A stretch of 64,000 bases of DNA from Cyrtodaria siliqua. Lineage: Eukaryota; Mollusca; Bivalvia; Adapedonta; Hiatellidae. Below, piece by piece: positions 1 to 13,100 of this stretch. The position numbers and the translations under genes are program-made. Within the stretch, counting starts at the first letter, position 1; each line of letters starts with the position of its first letter. The notes under the pieces were generated by a model, which made no database searches, was not told the DNA's origin, and saw only the letters and a list, made by a program, of their open reading frames with translations. The stretch is from positions 62,001 through 126,000 of the forward strand of contig JAWPHD010001223.1 in the NCBI GenBank assembly GCA_037043455.1, read 5' to 3'.

Positions 1-720
1 CGACACTTGGAAGGCAACCAAACGACACAATTAAGTGTCGTCTGGTCACGGGGCGATGAGATGAGAGTTATTTCGTGTTGTTCTGGCCTGCTCCAATAAG
101 ACATATTTTATTACCAGCACCTCATATGCATATATAACATAATTCTGATAATTATAAACGCTTTTTAGTGTCGTTTGAAAATAAAAAATGTAAAAGGTAT
201 GAGCTAGGTTAGGTTGCATGTTAACGTTTTATGAAACGGAACATAACTCTGCCGAATGGAAGTCAGAGTAAAACGTCTCCCCGCGCTTGCAATCAGTACT
301 GTTATTCATTCGATCTTTGGAGATCGCTGAGCCCGATACTTATAGTTAGTTATCGGTGGTACATTTTCAATTTCTTTTGTTTTCTTACTTAATTTTTATT
401 CGGTGGTTCCACTACTCCGGCCGATAAAAGGCTCTGGGTATTGTTTAACCACTCATAGGATATGTTGTCTGCTTTTTATACGCAGGCTTCATAACCGCTG
501 CTCCCAACTAAATTCCATTATGTTTATTTCGCTCTTCGGGGCATTTCATTTTATTAGATACTGGGACCATACGCCGTACGACATGGGGAATACGTTAAAG
601 AAGGATAGCTCCATGTCCACCGCCATATGCATGCCATCTTCGGGATGGTTAAAATTTTGTGCTGTTGATTTTATGAATATTGAGTTCTGCTCAACCCGGG
701 GCTAGAGGGCGTGAGCGGTA
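1..720. repeat. Dispersed repeat fragment, possibly LTR-derived
   Basis: No exon is recognised. The stretch around 265-300 (GTCTCCCCGC..CAATCAGTACTGTTATT) resembles 3671-3710 and 63930-63960. The block 596-716, ending CCCGGGGCTAGAGGGCGTGAG, recurs in inverted orientation at 21597-21690. These are pieces of one dispersed family that carries AATAAA at other sites. Confidence 0.45.
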
Positions 721-1467
721 GCTAGCATATTTCACTACCACTCATGAACAGTCTCAATCAAACCGAGACTGCAATATTTCGTATGTGTCGTGCTCGGCCG
801 TTTCCAAAGGTCCATTATCATACTCTTTTTTATTGGACATGTCAATGGCATTGAATAATTGATAAAGAATACATGTCATGGCATTGAATAATTGAAGACC
901 AGTATAATGTTCTATGACCATAGGTCAATATTTTGCCAAGTTACGAGCCAAACACCCGAGTCACAGACTACATAACTAATGTCATTATTGTTGTGGTACA
1001 TACTAATTGGAAAGCACACCATATACTTTGTCCAGAATGAGGAGAATACGTAAACGATAAAAGAAGTATGACCTAAACGCTCTTGATTGTCTGTTTGCGT
1101 GTTTGTTTCTGTGTTTTGTGGTTGACTGTCCTCCTTGAATGCTACTTTCCCTGTCCGATCTTTTTATATTTCTTAATGAGCAAATTGTGCTGAATAAAAT
1201 AATTCCAAGGTCCTGGGCCAACACAGTTTGATAGAAAAATGAGAATATGCATCTTACAGAAACCGCAGCAATCAAACGTAATGGCACAGTTGGTCCGCAC
1301 TGCACCACAAATCAAAATAAATGAGCATATTTAAAAAGTCAATGAAAAGGACACAACATAAATAGTGGTGAAGACAGGGTTACCGACTTGGAACGGTCAG
1401 TAGACAATAAGGCCTATAGAAGCCTACTTCACATTGAGTATCAACTTATTGTAATGTTTATTTTCAG
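720..1467. other. Intron or upstream region with LINE-tail fragment
   Basis: No coding exon is seen. It holds a 45-bp imperfect duplication around 840-895 (ATTGAATAATTGA twice), a LINE 3'-tail copy at about 1080-1180 (GTGGTTGACTGTCCTCCTTG) and, at 1362-1410, a related block TTGGAACGGTCAG. The missing CBM N-terminal exon is not here. Confidence 0.4.
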
Positions 1468-1619
1468 GCACCAAAAATTCCAGGGTGTCGCACAGACAGT
1501 TAACGTGACCCCTGGTGCGCATTACAACTTCACAGCTTTTATCAAACTTCTGACTCTGGAGGCGGCAGCTATGTATCAAACGGTGGAGTTGATGTTGAAC
1601 TGCCAGAATGGAGTACATG
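1468..1619 (+). CDS. GH10 gene, first exon in window (CBM4/9-like, part 1)
   Basis: The acceptor is TTTTCAG before 1468 and the donor GTATAT follows 1619. The exon encodes 50 complete codons, including VAQTVNVTPGAHYNFTAF and YQTVELMLNCQNG, the beta-strand pattern of a CBM4/9 fold. Its first base completes a codon begun in an unseen upstream exon, so the gene continues 5' of the window. Confidence 0.85.
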
Positions 1620-4600
1620 GTATATAGGACATGCGCACGTTTTCTGTTCCGTAAATGTACAACTAAGCAAAGCCTATTTCAATTTTTTTATTACTGTTTT
1701 TTGTGGCCCATTGAACAGTCCATAAAGATAACACAGTTAAATATAATTAAATCACTTTGACTATTTTCCTAGTGTCAAATAATTTTTAGTATTATCGAAG
1801 ACTGTATGAAAGTATTGTTTATTTTTTTATGATAAACAAAACATGTTAGACATAAATGCATATAACTTTTTACAATATTAGAATCATATTTCGAGGTCAA
1901 ATTTCATTAAAACCAAATTCTAAATGTGTTATCGTGTCACTGAACAATCAAAAGGTACCACTATATCAGACTTGAAATACGCTGAAAATCTTTGTTTTCA
2001 TACTGATATAAAATGGAGAATGTTAACTTACCTGATGATTCAAAATAATCTAATTTTGACAATTATGTTAATTGATTTTCGGATACCAAGTTTTATTCTT
2101 AAATTTCAAAGTCTTGATTTAATTGTAAAATGTTGGGTAATATTTACAATATTTTTCTCCCTTAGTATACTACCTGTTTGACGTGGTATGAATGTACTGC
2201 TCTATGTGTGCACATAGGGACTATATTCCGTCGTAGAATCTACCACTCAGCGATTCCAAATTACTTTACATGTAGTGTTAACTCTGTTTAGATATATACT
2301 GAAAGGAAAAAGAAACGCAGGGTGCGTATTTCCGCTATATATTGCATATACTGCACACTTAATTCCATATATATTCTAAGGAAATCCCAAGATGTTTTGT
2401 AAAAAAAAAGTGCATATAGTTAGAGGAAGGACACAAATGTGATGTTGTAGACGTTTTAATCACAGTACACGTTGTAACAAGAAATTCATGAATGCTGAAG
2501 TTCCTCTTTGAAAAATTGAGCCAGTTCAATACTGTATTTAATGTTAAGTGATTGCAACATTTAAAGCCTAAGTTTGCTCACCTGCTTGAGGCAAATGCGC
2601 ATTCTGACGATAATGAAACTTTAAAGGGGTAACCATTGGTGTGTTCAGTGCTGTTTAAACCTTCTTTCTAAAAGGACAGGCCTAATGTCGCCCTGTACCA
2701 TTCGATTAGCAGTAGCATATTAAACATACAATATATAGCGGAAATACGCACCCTGCGTTTCTTTTTCCTTTCAGTATATTATTTCAATAATGTCAGCGAT
2801 ACACATATTATTTCCAGGGGCATCACATTATATCAAGTTTGCTCACGTTCCTTATGTCCGACAAGGTGAATGGACACGACTTGGCGGAGTTCAGATTGTT
2901 CCACAGGGTAAGTTCTCTGCCGTGTTCTCTTAGACTCTGACAACCCTTGTTAATGCATATTGTTTGTGGTGCTATTTTTTTAAGCTAGTCTGCAGCTTTC
3001 TTTAGTATTTTGCATATTAATAAATGTGGATTGCATATTAATACATGTGGATTGCATATTAATATATGTGGATTGCATATTAATACATGTGGATTGCATA
3101 TTAATAAATGTGGATTGCATATTAATACACGTGGATTGCACATTAATATATGTGGATTGCATATTAAAAACTATATGTGGATTGCGTATTAATATATGTG
3201 GATTGCATATTAATACATGTGGATTGCGTATTAATAAATGTGGATTGCATAATTGATACATGTGGATTGCATATTAATACATGTGGATGTATAATAATAA
3301 TAAATGCGGATTGCATATGCTTTAACATAACTGCATTCAACTGCCAACCAATTGCAAATATATTCAACCAGGTTCCCACTCGTGTCACGTGTACGTGCAA
3401 GTGCTCGGACCACACGTTAACTACTTGCTGGACCATGCTAGTTTACAGATGATACCAGTGAATAACAACTGGCGCACCGAGGCAAATACCAGAATTGAGA
3501 ATCTGAGAAAAGCTGATGTATCCATCAGGTAACCGTTAAACCAAGATATAAACATTATCAAAACCAGCTTGATATACATTGACCATAGTAAACGAATTAA
3601 ACTATTTAACGGCTACATGGCTGTGTAGAGAAACTATTTAACGGCTACATGGCTGTGTAGAGACTGTAAGAAGTCTCCCCGACTACAAATCAGTATTGCT
3701 CTTACTTACTGGTCCTTTGGGATCATTTAGTCCAATCTTGTGGCTTTAAACTAGAATACCGCTTAGGCCGGTAGAGGGCGTGAGAGGGTTTGCGTCTTAT
3801 ACTACCTCTGATGGACAGATTCAATAAAACCGAATTTGCTACTTCTGTTGTTTATGTTTGTTTCTTCCAAGGAATCCACTTTTCAGTATTTATTGACATT
3901 TCTCTCTTGCTTATGCTTGTTGCTTCCAAGGAATCCACTTTCAATATTTATTGACATTTTTCTCTTGCTTATGTTTGTTGCTTCCAAGGAATCCACTTTC
4001 AGTATTTATTGACATTTTTTTTCTCTTGCTTATGTTTGTTGCTTCCAAGGAATCCACTTTCAGTATTTATTGACATTTCTCTCTTGCTTATGCTTGTTGC
4101 TTCCAAGGAATCCACTTTCAGTATTTATTGACATTTCTCTCTTGCTTATGTTTGTTGCTTCCAAGGGATCCCCTTTCAGTATTTATTGACATTTTTCTCT
4201 TGCTTATGTTTGTTGCTTCCAAGGGATCCCCTTTCAGTATTTATTGAAATTTTTCTCTTGCTTATGTTTGTTGCTTCCAAGGAATCCACTTTCAGTATTT
4301 ATTGACATTTCTCTCTTGCTTATGCTTGTTGCTTCCAAGGAATCCACTTTCAGTATTTATTGACATTTTTTTTCTCTTGCTTATGTTTGTTGCTTCCAAG
4401 GAATCCACTTTCAGTATTTATTGACATTTCTCTCTTGCTTATGTTTGTTGCTTCCAAGGAATCCACTTTCAGTATTTATTGACATTTCTCTCTTGCTTAT
4501 GTTTGTTGCTTCCAAGGAATCCACTTTCAGTATTTATTGACATTTTTCTCTTGCTTATGTTTGTTGCTTCCAAGGGATCCCCTTTCAGTATTTATTGAAA

Positions 4601-7087
4601 TTTTTCTCTTGCTTATGTTTGTTGCTTCCAAGGGATCCCCTTTCAGTATTTATTGACATTTTTCTCTTGCTTATGTTTGTTGCTTCCAAGGGTTTTCCTT
4701 TTCAGTATTTATTGACATTCACATTAGCGTTTGTTTAGTGCTGTGTGGCGGCTGTAGACTACCACTTACGTCGGTGGTAGCGGGCGTCAGAGGTGTTACA
4801 GCTTATATTACATCTCATGAACAGATTCAATAAAACCGAATTTGCTACCTTTCTTTATTGCTTGTGTTTGTTTCTTCAAAAGAATCCCCTTTTCAGTAAT
4901 GTTTAACATTCAGGGAGCATGAGAGGTGTTGCATTATATTACCTCTCATGAACAGACTCAATACAACTGAATGAAATATTAATATGTTGCTTTCTATTAT
5001 ACATATAACATATACATGACTTAATTTCTCCACAAGCTCAACGTTTTAAATGTGGTATGCTTACAATTAGTTTGTTTGCCTTTAATGAGAGAATTGTGGC
5101 AAACAGTTCTAAATAAATAATCGAAAGTGTCTAAAAATTGCAAATCTAGACACTTTAATGTTGTTTTCTTCTTCAACTCAACGTCTGAGTTACTTGCAGT
5201 TATACTCCATGCTTTACATCTAATACATTGACATCGTAAAGATTGTGTCCCCTGTTGTATAATCGCATTATGATTACTTTTGAATAAAGACAGAAATTAG
5301 AACTCAAATGATCTTGAATATTTTTACATGAGATTTCCAGTTTAATATATTTACACATTTATCTAGGCAGTGCTATCATTGAATTATAAATACTTACTTG
5401 ATAATTGTGAATTAGTCAATACAAACATGCTCTTGAGTATGACATAAGCTGAGTATGGATCAATACACATTGTTATCAAGTTTGTATGTATTATTCCAAT
5501 ATAGCACTGTCTAGATAAAATTGTCAGGGGCGTAGCTTGGCCTTTTTGACGGCATAGGCCCGCAGTTAAAGTTATTATGCTAGTGGGGTCCGGGGACATG
5601 CCAACCCCGACCACATCCCCGATTTTTTTTTATGTTAGAATGTATTAGGTGCGTGCAGACGTATATTTTAGACTTTAAGAAGGGCAAAGATAACTAAACA
5701 AATATATATGAAAATAATATTTTCTGGTTACTACGCTGCCTATACAGCCCCCCTCCACCCCTCCACACCCCCTCCCGATTTTTATTGCATTTTTTGAATT
5801 TTGAATTTTTCTATTTCTGAAAATTAGGCGTAGGCCCGGGCCTACAGGGCCTATGCAGAGCTACGCCAATGATTGTAACATAAGTTGTAAAAATATTTAA
5901 GATTATTTGAGTTCTAATTTTTATCTTTTGTTAATACGCTTTCAATGGGATTCCACAAGCATTCAAGAACCACAGTCAACCAAAGGCACGAATAGAAACA
6001 AACAACAATTACAAAGATGAATAAAAAGCAAGATATAACATCACAAACATAAAATGGTTGACAATATGGCTACCGCCTTGGAACAGTCAGTGGCAAAAAA
6101 AGGGACGCTGTGTGTTTAAACCAGGTTATAGGGTGCATCAAACCTCACTCCTACCCTATTGTAATACAAATAAAACTGGAAAGTTGTTTTCGATAAATCA
6201 TCTTGTTAACACTGAAACACGAACCATTCTGTCAATCATCAGCAAAAATACTCTACTGGCTCAAAATATAGGAAAATATCAAATTTTGAACTTACAACTC
6301 TGTCGTCGAGTGCCTGTGATTTCAAATATTGCATATTATTAACTCTTTATTTACCATTCTGACAGCCTGACTGGTACCCCCTCTGGAAGTTACGATGTTG
6401 AGGTAAGACACTAAATAAGTTTAGTCTTGACTTGGTTACAATATCCATAAGTACAAACAAAGTTAAACATATTTTTAACAAGAACAATTAAAACGTTCAC
6501 TGATCATTTACACTTTATTTGGACTTTCATAGTTATCACAGTTCACATTTGTTACGACTTGACGCTTATAATAGTAAATGAAAATAACACACTTAATCTC
6601 TTTTTAGTTTTGTTTTTTTCGGCTTTAATACTTCTAGATTATGCCTTTTTTCTTTTGTATTTTTGTGTTTATAAGGGACTTCTATACAAGTGACTTCTTA
6701 GTTTTTCCAAACAATTGTATTCAATTCACTGAAATCTGTAGTTTTTCTGCAACTACATACAGAGTTTGTAGTTTTTTTTGTAAAACTAGCAACGTCACGT
6801 TGGTTTGTTTGAGAAAGAATAATCACACATTGCATAATCATGTTGTTGTTTATGCCAAACAAGGAAATACCGGCTTTAAGCAGTTAAATATAATTTATAT
6901 TCTACAAAACAGGATGGTGGATCTACTTGTGTGATATTGTTTTTTGCTAGAGCACAAGCTCGTGATCTGCGAAAAATGTTAGATGCCTCTTGGTACATAT
7001 AAAAATGTAAGTGAAATGTAAATTCGCAAATGCCAGACATCCTATCATTATTGTTTATAATTGTTGTTCTTGTTATTATTATTATAA

Positions 7088-7129
<42 letters not shown>

Positions 7130-10100
7130 TACAGCTTGTTCAAACGGATCATGACTTCGCCTTCGGAAGTGCTGTAGGAGCGAGCCAAATTGTAGACCCA
7201 AGTTACCAGAAATACCAGGATGTGTTTTACGACAACTTTGAATGGGCAGTTTTAGAGAATGCTCTAAAATGGAAACAGATGGAATCATCACGGGTAAGAC
7301 ATGTACTATCATTTGGGCATGTCACAGCCAAATGTTTTTCAGCATGAAGAATTATATATCTTATGAACTGGAATTTTTAGAGGTAAATAAAAAATATCTT
7401 AGTTTGAAAATTAGTTGAAATAAATAGCTTACAGCCAACACACTGTTTCGATATTCAAACTTCTTGTAGCTGGGACAGCAGAAATTTAGGAAATCTCAAA
7501 TAACTTCAGAAAGGTTTAATGTTTTGCGGTGCAATTTTCAGGGTGTTTTAATTCAAATGTGTCGAACACATTAAATTCTATAACAAAAGAAAGTGTTGTT
7601 TTTTCTAAATTGTGGTAGAAAATAATTTTGCATTGGTTTTCAAATAATATTATCAAAATCAACTATGCTAAATTTGTATTTCTAGACCGATTTAAAAAAG
7701 TTAAGTATATTTATTTCTCACTATAAATGCTTGTTTAACTGATATATAACTTATTTAGGTACTAATTAAATTGGGTCTGAAAATTAAAAAAAGAAAACAA
7801 AAAGAAAAAGAAATTTGGCAGAAACAAGCGCCCCATGCTATAGGCAAATTATATTATAGTCTAACTACTGTAGTTATTGAGTAAACATATATCCACGATG
7901 CTAGGATCATTGTAATTGTGTTGCCTGCGTAACATGGCAGACACTTGGTGATCTTTTTTGTCCGGCGTCCGGCGTCAGTCACATTTTAACCTGAAACTTA
8001 ACCTTGGCCATAAGTTGAAACGTATTTGACCTATGTTTATAAAACCTCACACACATTTTCATATTAACTCAATGAATGTCGTTAAACATGTCCAATAACT
8101 GACTTCCATTTTGGCAGAGTTATACCCCTTTTCATACAACTTTAACCTGCAACCTAACCAAGCTGAAATTAAGACACGTGTTTGATGGAACAACCTTCTA
8201 GTTGGATATTATTATAACATCAAACGTGTCTTTGGGTAATATTTTTGTTTGGTGTCTTAACTTGATTCATACTCTTTTATGCGATTTCATTTTGGCATTC
8301 CAAAATTTGCTGTCGTAGCTACAACTATTACATTTGGTTTTGCATCTCTGAGAGATATAAATATAAAGTGAAAACATATATTTACACAACAAAGCATTGC
8401 AGCGAGACCAATATTACTATTGATGTGTGTTCTACGTAAGGGAAGTGAACACCCGCACATAGCGTAAAGTATTTCCTTAGCCAACCTGCGCCTGGAGGGA
8501 AAGTAGCAACACAGCCAAACAATATCTGTTATTGAGAGTTCTGAAAAAATTGGGAAAAGGTGAAATCATTATCAAAATCGAATAATAAACAAAGGTTGTT
8601 ATAAGACGGATATGGGAGCCGCCATTTTGAGAACTATGATGTCATAGTTTTAAATTACCATAATTATATGGAATATTGATAAATATCATTTGAAGCAAAA
8701 CAAATCACTGCAAATGAATGCAAAATCCTTTACTGGTCATATGAAGCATTATTGCTATTAAGTATACATATTTTTCATACAATAGCTGTCATTTTATTTC
8801 CTATAAATTAGTGAATTTTCAGTTTTATAAATATTTTATATATGGTCAATTAGAACTGTGATGTCATAGCTCTCGAAATTGCGGCTTCCATGTCCGTTTC
8901 AACAGGACCTTCAAATGATCATATCTTTTTTGTTTATCATCCGATTTTGATTATTCTTTCACCCTTATTCAAGCTTTTCAGACCTCTCAATAATAAAGAT
9001 GTTTGGCTGTGTTGCTACATAATACATGTTTACTTCATTTATTTAAGGGCACTATAAATTACGATAAACCACTGACGGCAATCAAGGCCCTCCGAAGCCA
9101 CGGGTACGTATGCATGCCATTAACTCTTGCATGTGTCGCTTTGTGTTGGACATTTTTTCAGAATATTTAATAAATATATGGCTTCCCATAGTGCAAATTC
9201 GTCAGTTATTAAATATAACTTGTTTTAAATGCGGACGACGAGCTTTCCCCAAAAGGATTCGAAGAAATATATCTTCATATAAATTCAATAACCTTTTCAT
9301 TGTATACTTTCATAATTGTTTTCGTTCGATATAAACGGTTTAATTATGTTTGTTGTAACTGTGTTATTTCTATCGCATTATACTGAATTCCAATTTTGTT
9401 GTTTATTTTTATTTCGTGCTGATGCTAATTAGGCGCGAAATGATGACACGTTATTGACATCATAAAAACACGATTTTCTACCTCTATCGATTTTTCTTAA
9501 TATTTCTGAACATCAGTTAGAGTTAACGGAAGGTGAGTCAAACAGATCACACATCTCTTCAATTTCTTTCACAGAAGGTTTGGAAACAATGTTAATCCGG
9601 CATTTGATACATTTGCTGTCCTTTTTTTATTTTTACACCGGGGGCTTTTCGTCTGTTTGAAAGTAGCTCCTTAACAAGGTGCATTATAATACCGTATACC
9701 ACAATTGCCTAAACACACACTATGCATCGTGTAATACCCGAGGATATACACAGCATATGTTAGTTATTGTGGTATAAATACAATAGAGCATGAGTCTTGC
9801 TAACGCTCGTGCATTATCTCCCCGTACACGTGCAAAACTCATGTTCTATCCTATACTTGTCCATGTGCAACATCGTAGAGTGCAATATCGTAACTCAATG
9901 CAGAGTAAACGAGACAGTATGAACGTATACAAATCAATAAAAATAAATTACCAGACTAAGAACTTTATCTGAACATGAATACCCACAAAAAGGAGACAAA
10001 TAATCCTACAGAAACCAAGGCAACAAAACGCAATGACACCGCACAGTATCGCATAAGTATAATACAAGGTATGATAAATGTTCATGTTATACCACAATAG

Positions 10101-13100
10101 CCTAAATACACACTATGCATCGTGTAATACCCGAGGATATGCACAGCATATGTTAGTTATTGTGGTATAAATACAATAGAGCATGAGTCTTGCACGTGTA
10201 CGGACGATAATGTACTCGCTCACGCTCGTGTGTTATCTCCCCGTACACGTGCAAAACTCATGCTCTATTCAGCTTATGTTAGTTATTGTGGTACAAATAC
10301 AGTAGAGCATGAGTCTTGCACGTGTACGGATGATAATGCACTCGCTAACGCTCGTGCATTATCTCCCCGTACACGTGCAAAACTCATGCTCTATCCTATA
10401 CTTGTACCATAGCTCCAATGGTTTTCCTTTGTTCTTGCTTATGATATAATTTTCATAAACCTGAAGGTCTGAGCCTAAACCGTGCTATAAATGCCGTTTC
10501 AGCCGTGCTATAAATGACAGATTCGGCAGTTATACTATGGTCTACTTAATTTTACGCGCACGCAGTTGTAATGTTTACCCACAACCTGTCAATCAAAACC
10601 ACCAAACCATTACCAAAACAGCACTCATTGACATTGCATTTGCCCAATAATATACAAAGGCGATTGGCTGCAATAATCAAAACATGGGTCATGCTGCGTG
10701 ATAATGCTATTTCTTGATGGGATCGAGCTGTTATTTTTTTTACTGAAAACTGCAACGCCCTAAAACGTCTTGCGCGTGCGTACTTGCGTAAATGGCTGTG
10801 GTACAAAACATGTATCGCATATTTTTCTGGTATGCGATTTATACTTCACTCTCGGGCCTACGGCCCTCGAAAAGCGGTATTAATCGGATATACTCGAACA
10901 ATTATGCTATAAATATTACTTATTACACCTGCATTTAAAATATCTTTAATATCATTGTTACTATATAATCTTCAACAATTTATAGTCTTCGTCTTTTTGT
11001 CGGAGATATTTTTTACGAAGTTAAAGTCATTCGTACTCAGTATTGACATATATATAAGACATTTCACAAAGGAACGGCCGACCGTCATATGACCAAGACA
11101 TTTAACTACATTTCAGGAACACTAATCATTTTAAGTACATTTCATGTTGTTATACTCTTCCTTTTTCCTTTCCAGTATAAAGGTCCGAGCTCACAATATA
11201 TTTTGGGCTGTTGAGAGGCATATCCAAGGATGGGTAAAATCATTAAGCAAGGCTGATCTGCTACAGGCCATGCACGACAGGAACAATGGTGTTGTGGGGG
11301 CAACTAAAGGATTGTAAGAGACAGAATATCAGTTAATTATATAAATATGTAGACAGAATATCAGTTAATTATATAAATATGCAGACAGAATATCAGTTAA
11401 TTATATAAATATGTCGACAGAATATCAGTTAATTTATATCAGTTAATTATATAACTATGTAGATAGAATATCAGTTAATTATATAAATATGTAGATAGAA
11501 TATCAGTTAATTACATAAATATGTAGATAGAATATCAGTTAATTATATAAATATGTCGACAGAATATCAGTTAATTAATATCAGTTAATTATATAAATAT
11601 GTAGATAGAATATCAGTTAATTATATAAATATATAGATAGAATATCAGTTAATTATTTAAATATGTAGATAGAATATCAGTTAATTATATAAATATGTAG
11701 ACAGAATATCAGTTAATTATTTAAATATGCAGACAGAATATCAGTTAATTATATAAATATGTAGACAGAATATCAGTTAATTAATATCAGTCAATTATAT
11801 AAATATGTAGATAGAATATCAGTTAATTATATAAATATGTAGATAGAATATCAGTTAATATATAAATATGCCGACAGAATATCAGTTTATTATGTTAATA
11901 TGTAGGCAGAATATCAGTTAATTATATAAATATGTAGACAGAATATCTCTTTATTATGTAAATATGTAGGCAGAATATCAGTCAATTATATAAATATTTC
12001 GACAGAATATCAGTTAATTATATAAATATGTAGACAGAATATCAGTTAATTATATAAATATGTCGACAGAATATCAGTTAATTATGTAAATATGTCGACA
12101 GAATATCAATTAATTATATAAATATGTAGATAGAATATCAGTTAATTATATAAATATGTAGATAGAATATCAGTTTATTATATAAATATGTAGACAAAAT
12201 ATCAGTTAATTATATAAATATGTCGACAGAATATCAGTTTATTATGTAATATGTAGGCAGAATATCAGTTAATTATATAAATATGTAGACAGAATATCAG
12301 ATAATTATATAAATATGTCGACAAAATATCAGTTTGTTATATAAATATGTGGACAGAACATCAGTTAATTATATAAATATGCACACAGAATACCAGTTAA
12401 TTATATAAATATGTCGACAGAATATCAGTTAATTATGTAAATATGTCGACAGAATATCAATTAATTATATAAATATGTAGATAGAATATCAGTTAATTAT
12501 ATAAATATGTAGATAGAATATCAGTTTATTATATAAATATGTAGACAAAATATCAGTTAATTATATAAATATGTCGACAGAATATCAGTTTATTATGTAA
12601 ATATGTAGGCAGAATATCAGTTAATTATATAAATATGTAGACAGAATATCAGATAATTATATAAATATGTCGACAAAATATCAGTTTGTTATATAAATAT
12701 GTGGACAGAACATCAGTTAATTATATAAATATGCACACAGAATACCAGTTAATTATATAATATCAGTTAATTATATAAATATGTAGACATAATGTAAGTT
12801 AATTATATAAATATGTAGACAGAATATAAGTTAATTATATAAATATGCACCATCCTGATTTGCATTTATTGTTCGGGGCGCTTGTTTCAATCAAAGGGTT
12901 TTCTGCATTAGCTTGAGTATTTCAAATTACCTTAGTTTTGAAAATCGGTTGAGAAATATAAATTTTGCAGCCCAAATGATTTCTTATGGGTCTTTTCCCA
13001 TGTAAATTCCTTGTTGGTGGGACAGCAGAAATTAAAAAAATCAAATAACTTCATATTTTGCTATACAACTTTCAGGATGTCATAATTTACTAATATCCAA

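Noticed and set aside
2980..3452. Several overlapping 60-93 codon frames on both strands
   Set aside because: Products of the 21-bp minisatellite, whose period keeps frames open.
11318..12846. CRISPR array
   Set aside because: Repeats are directly adjacent with no unique spacers, in an animal intron.
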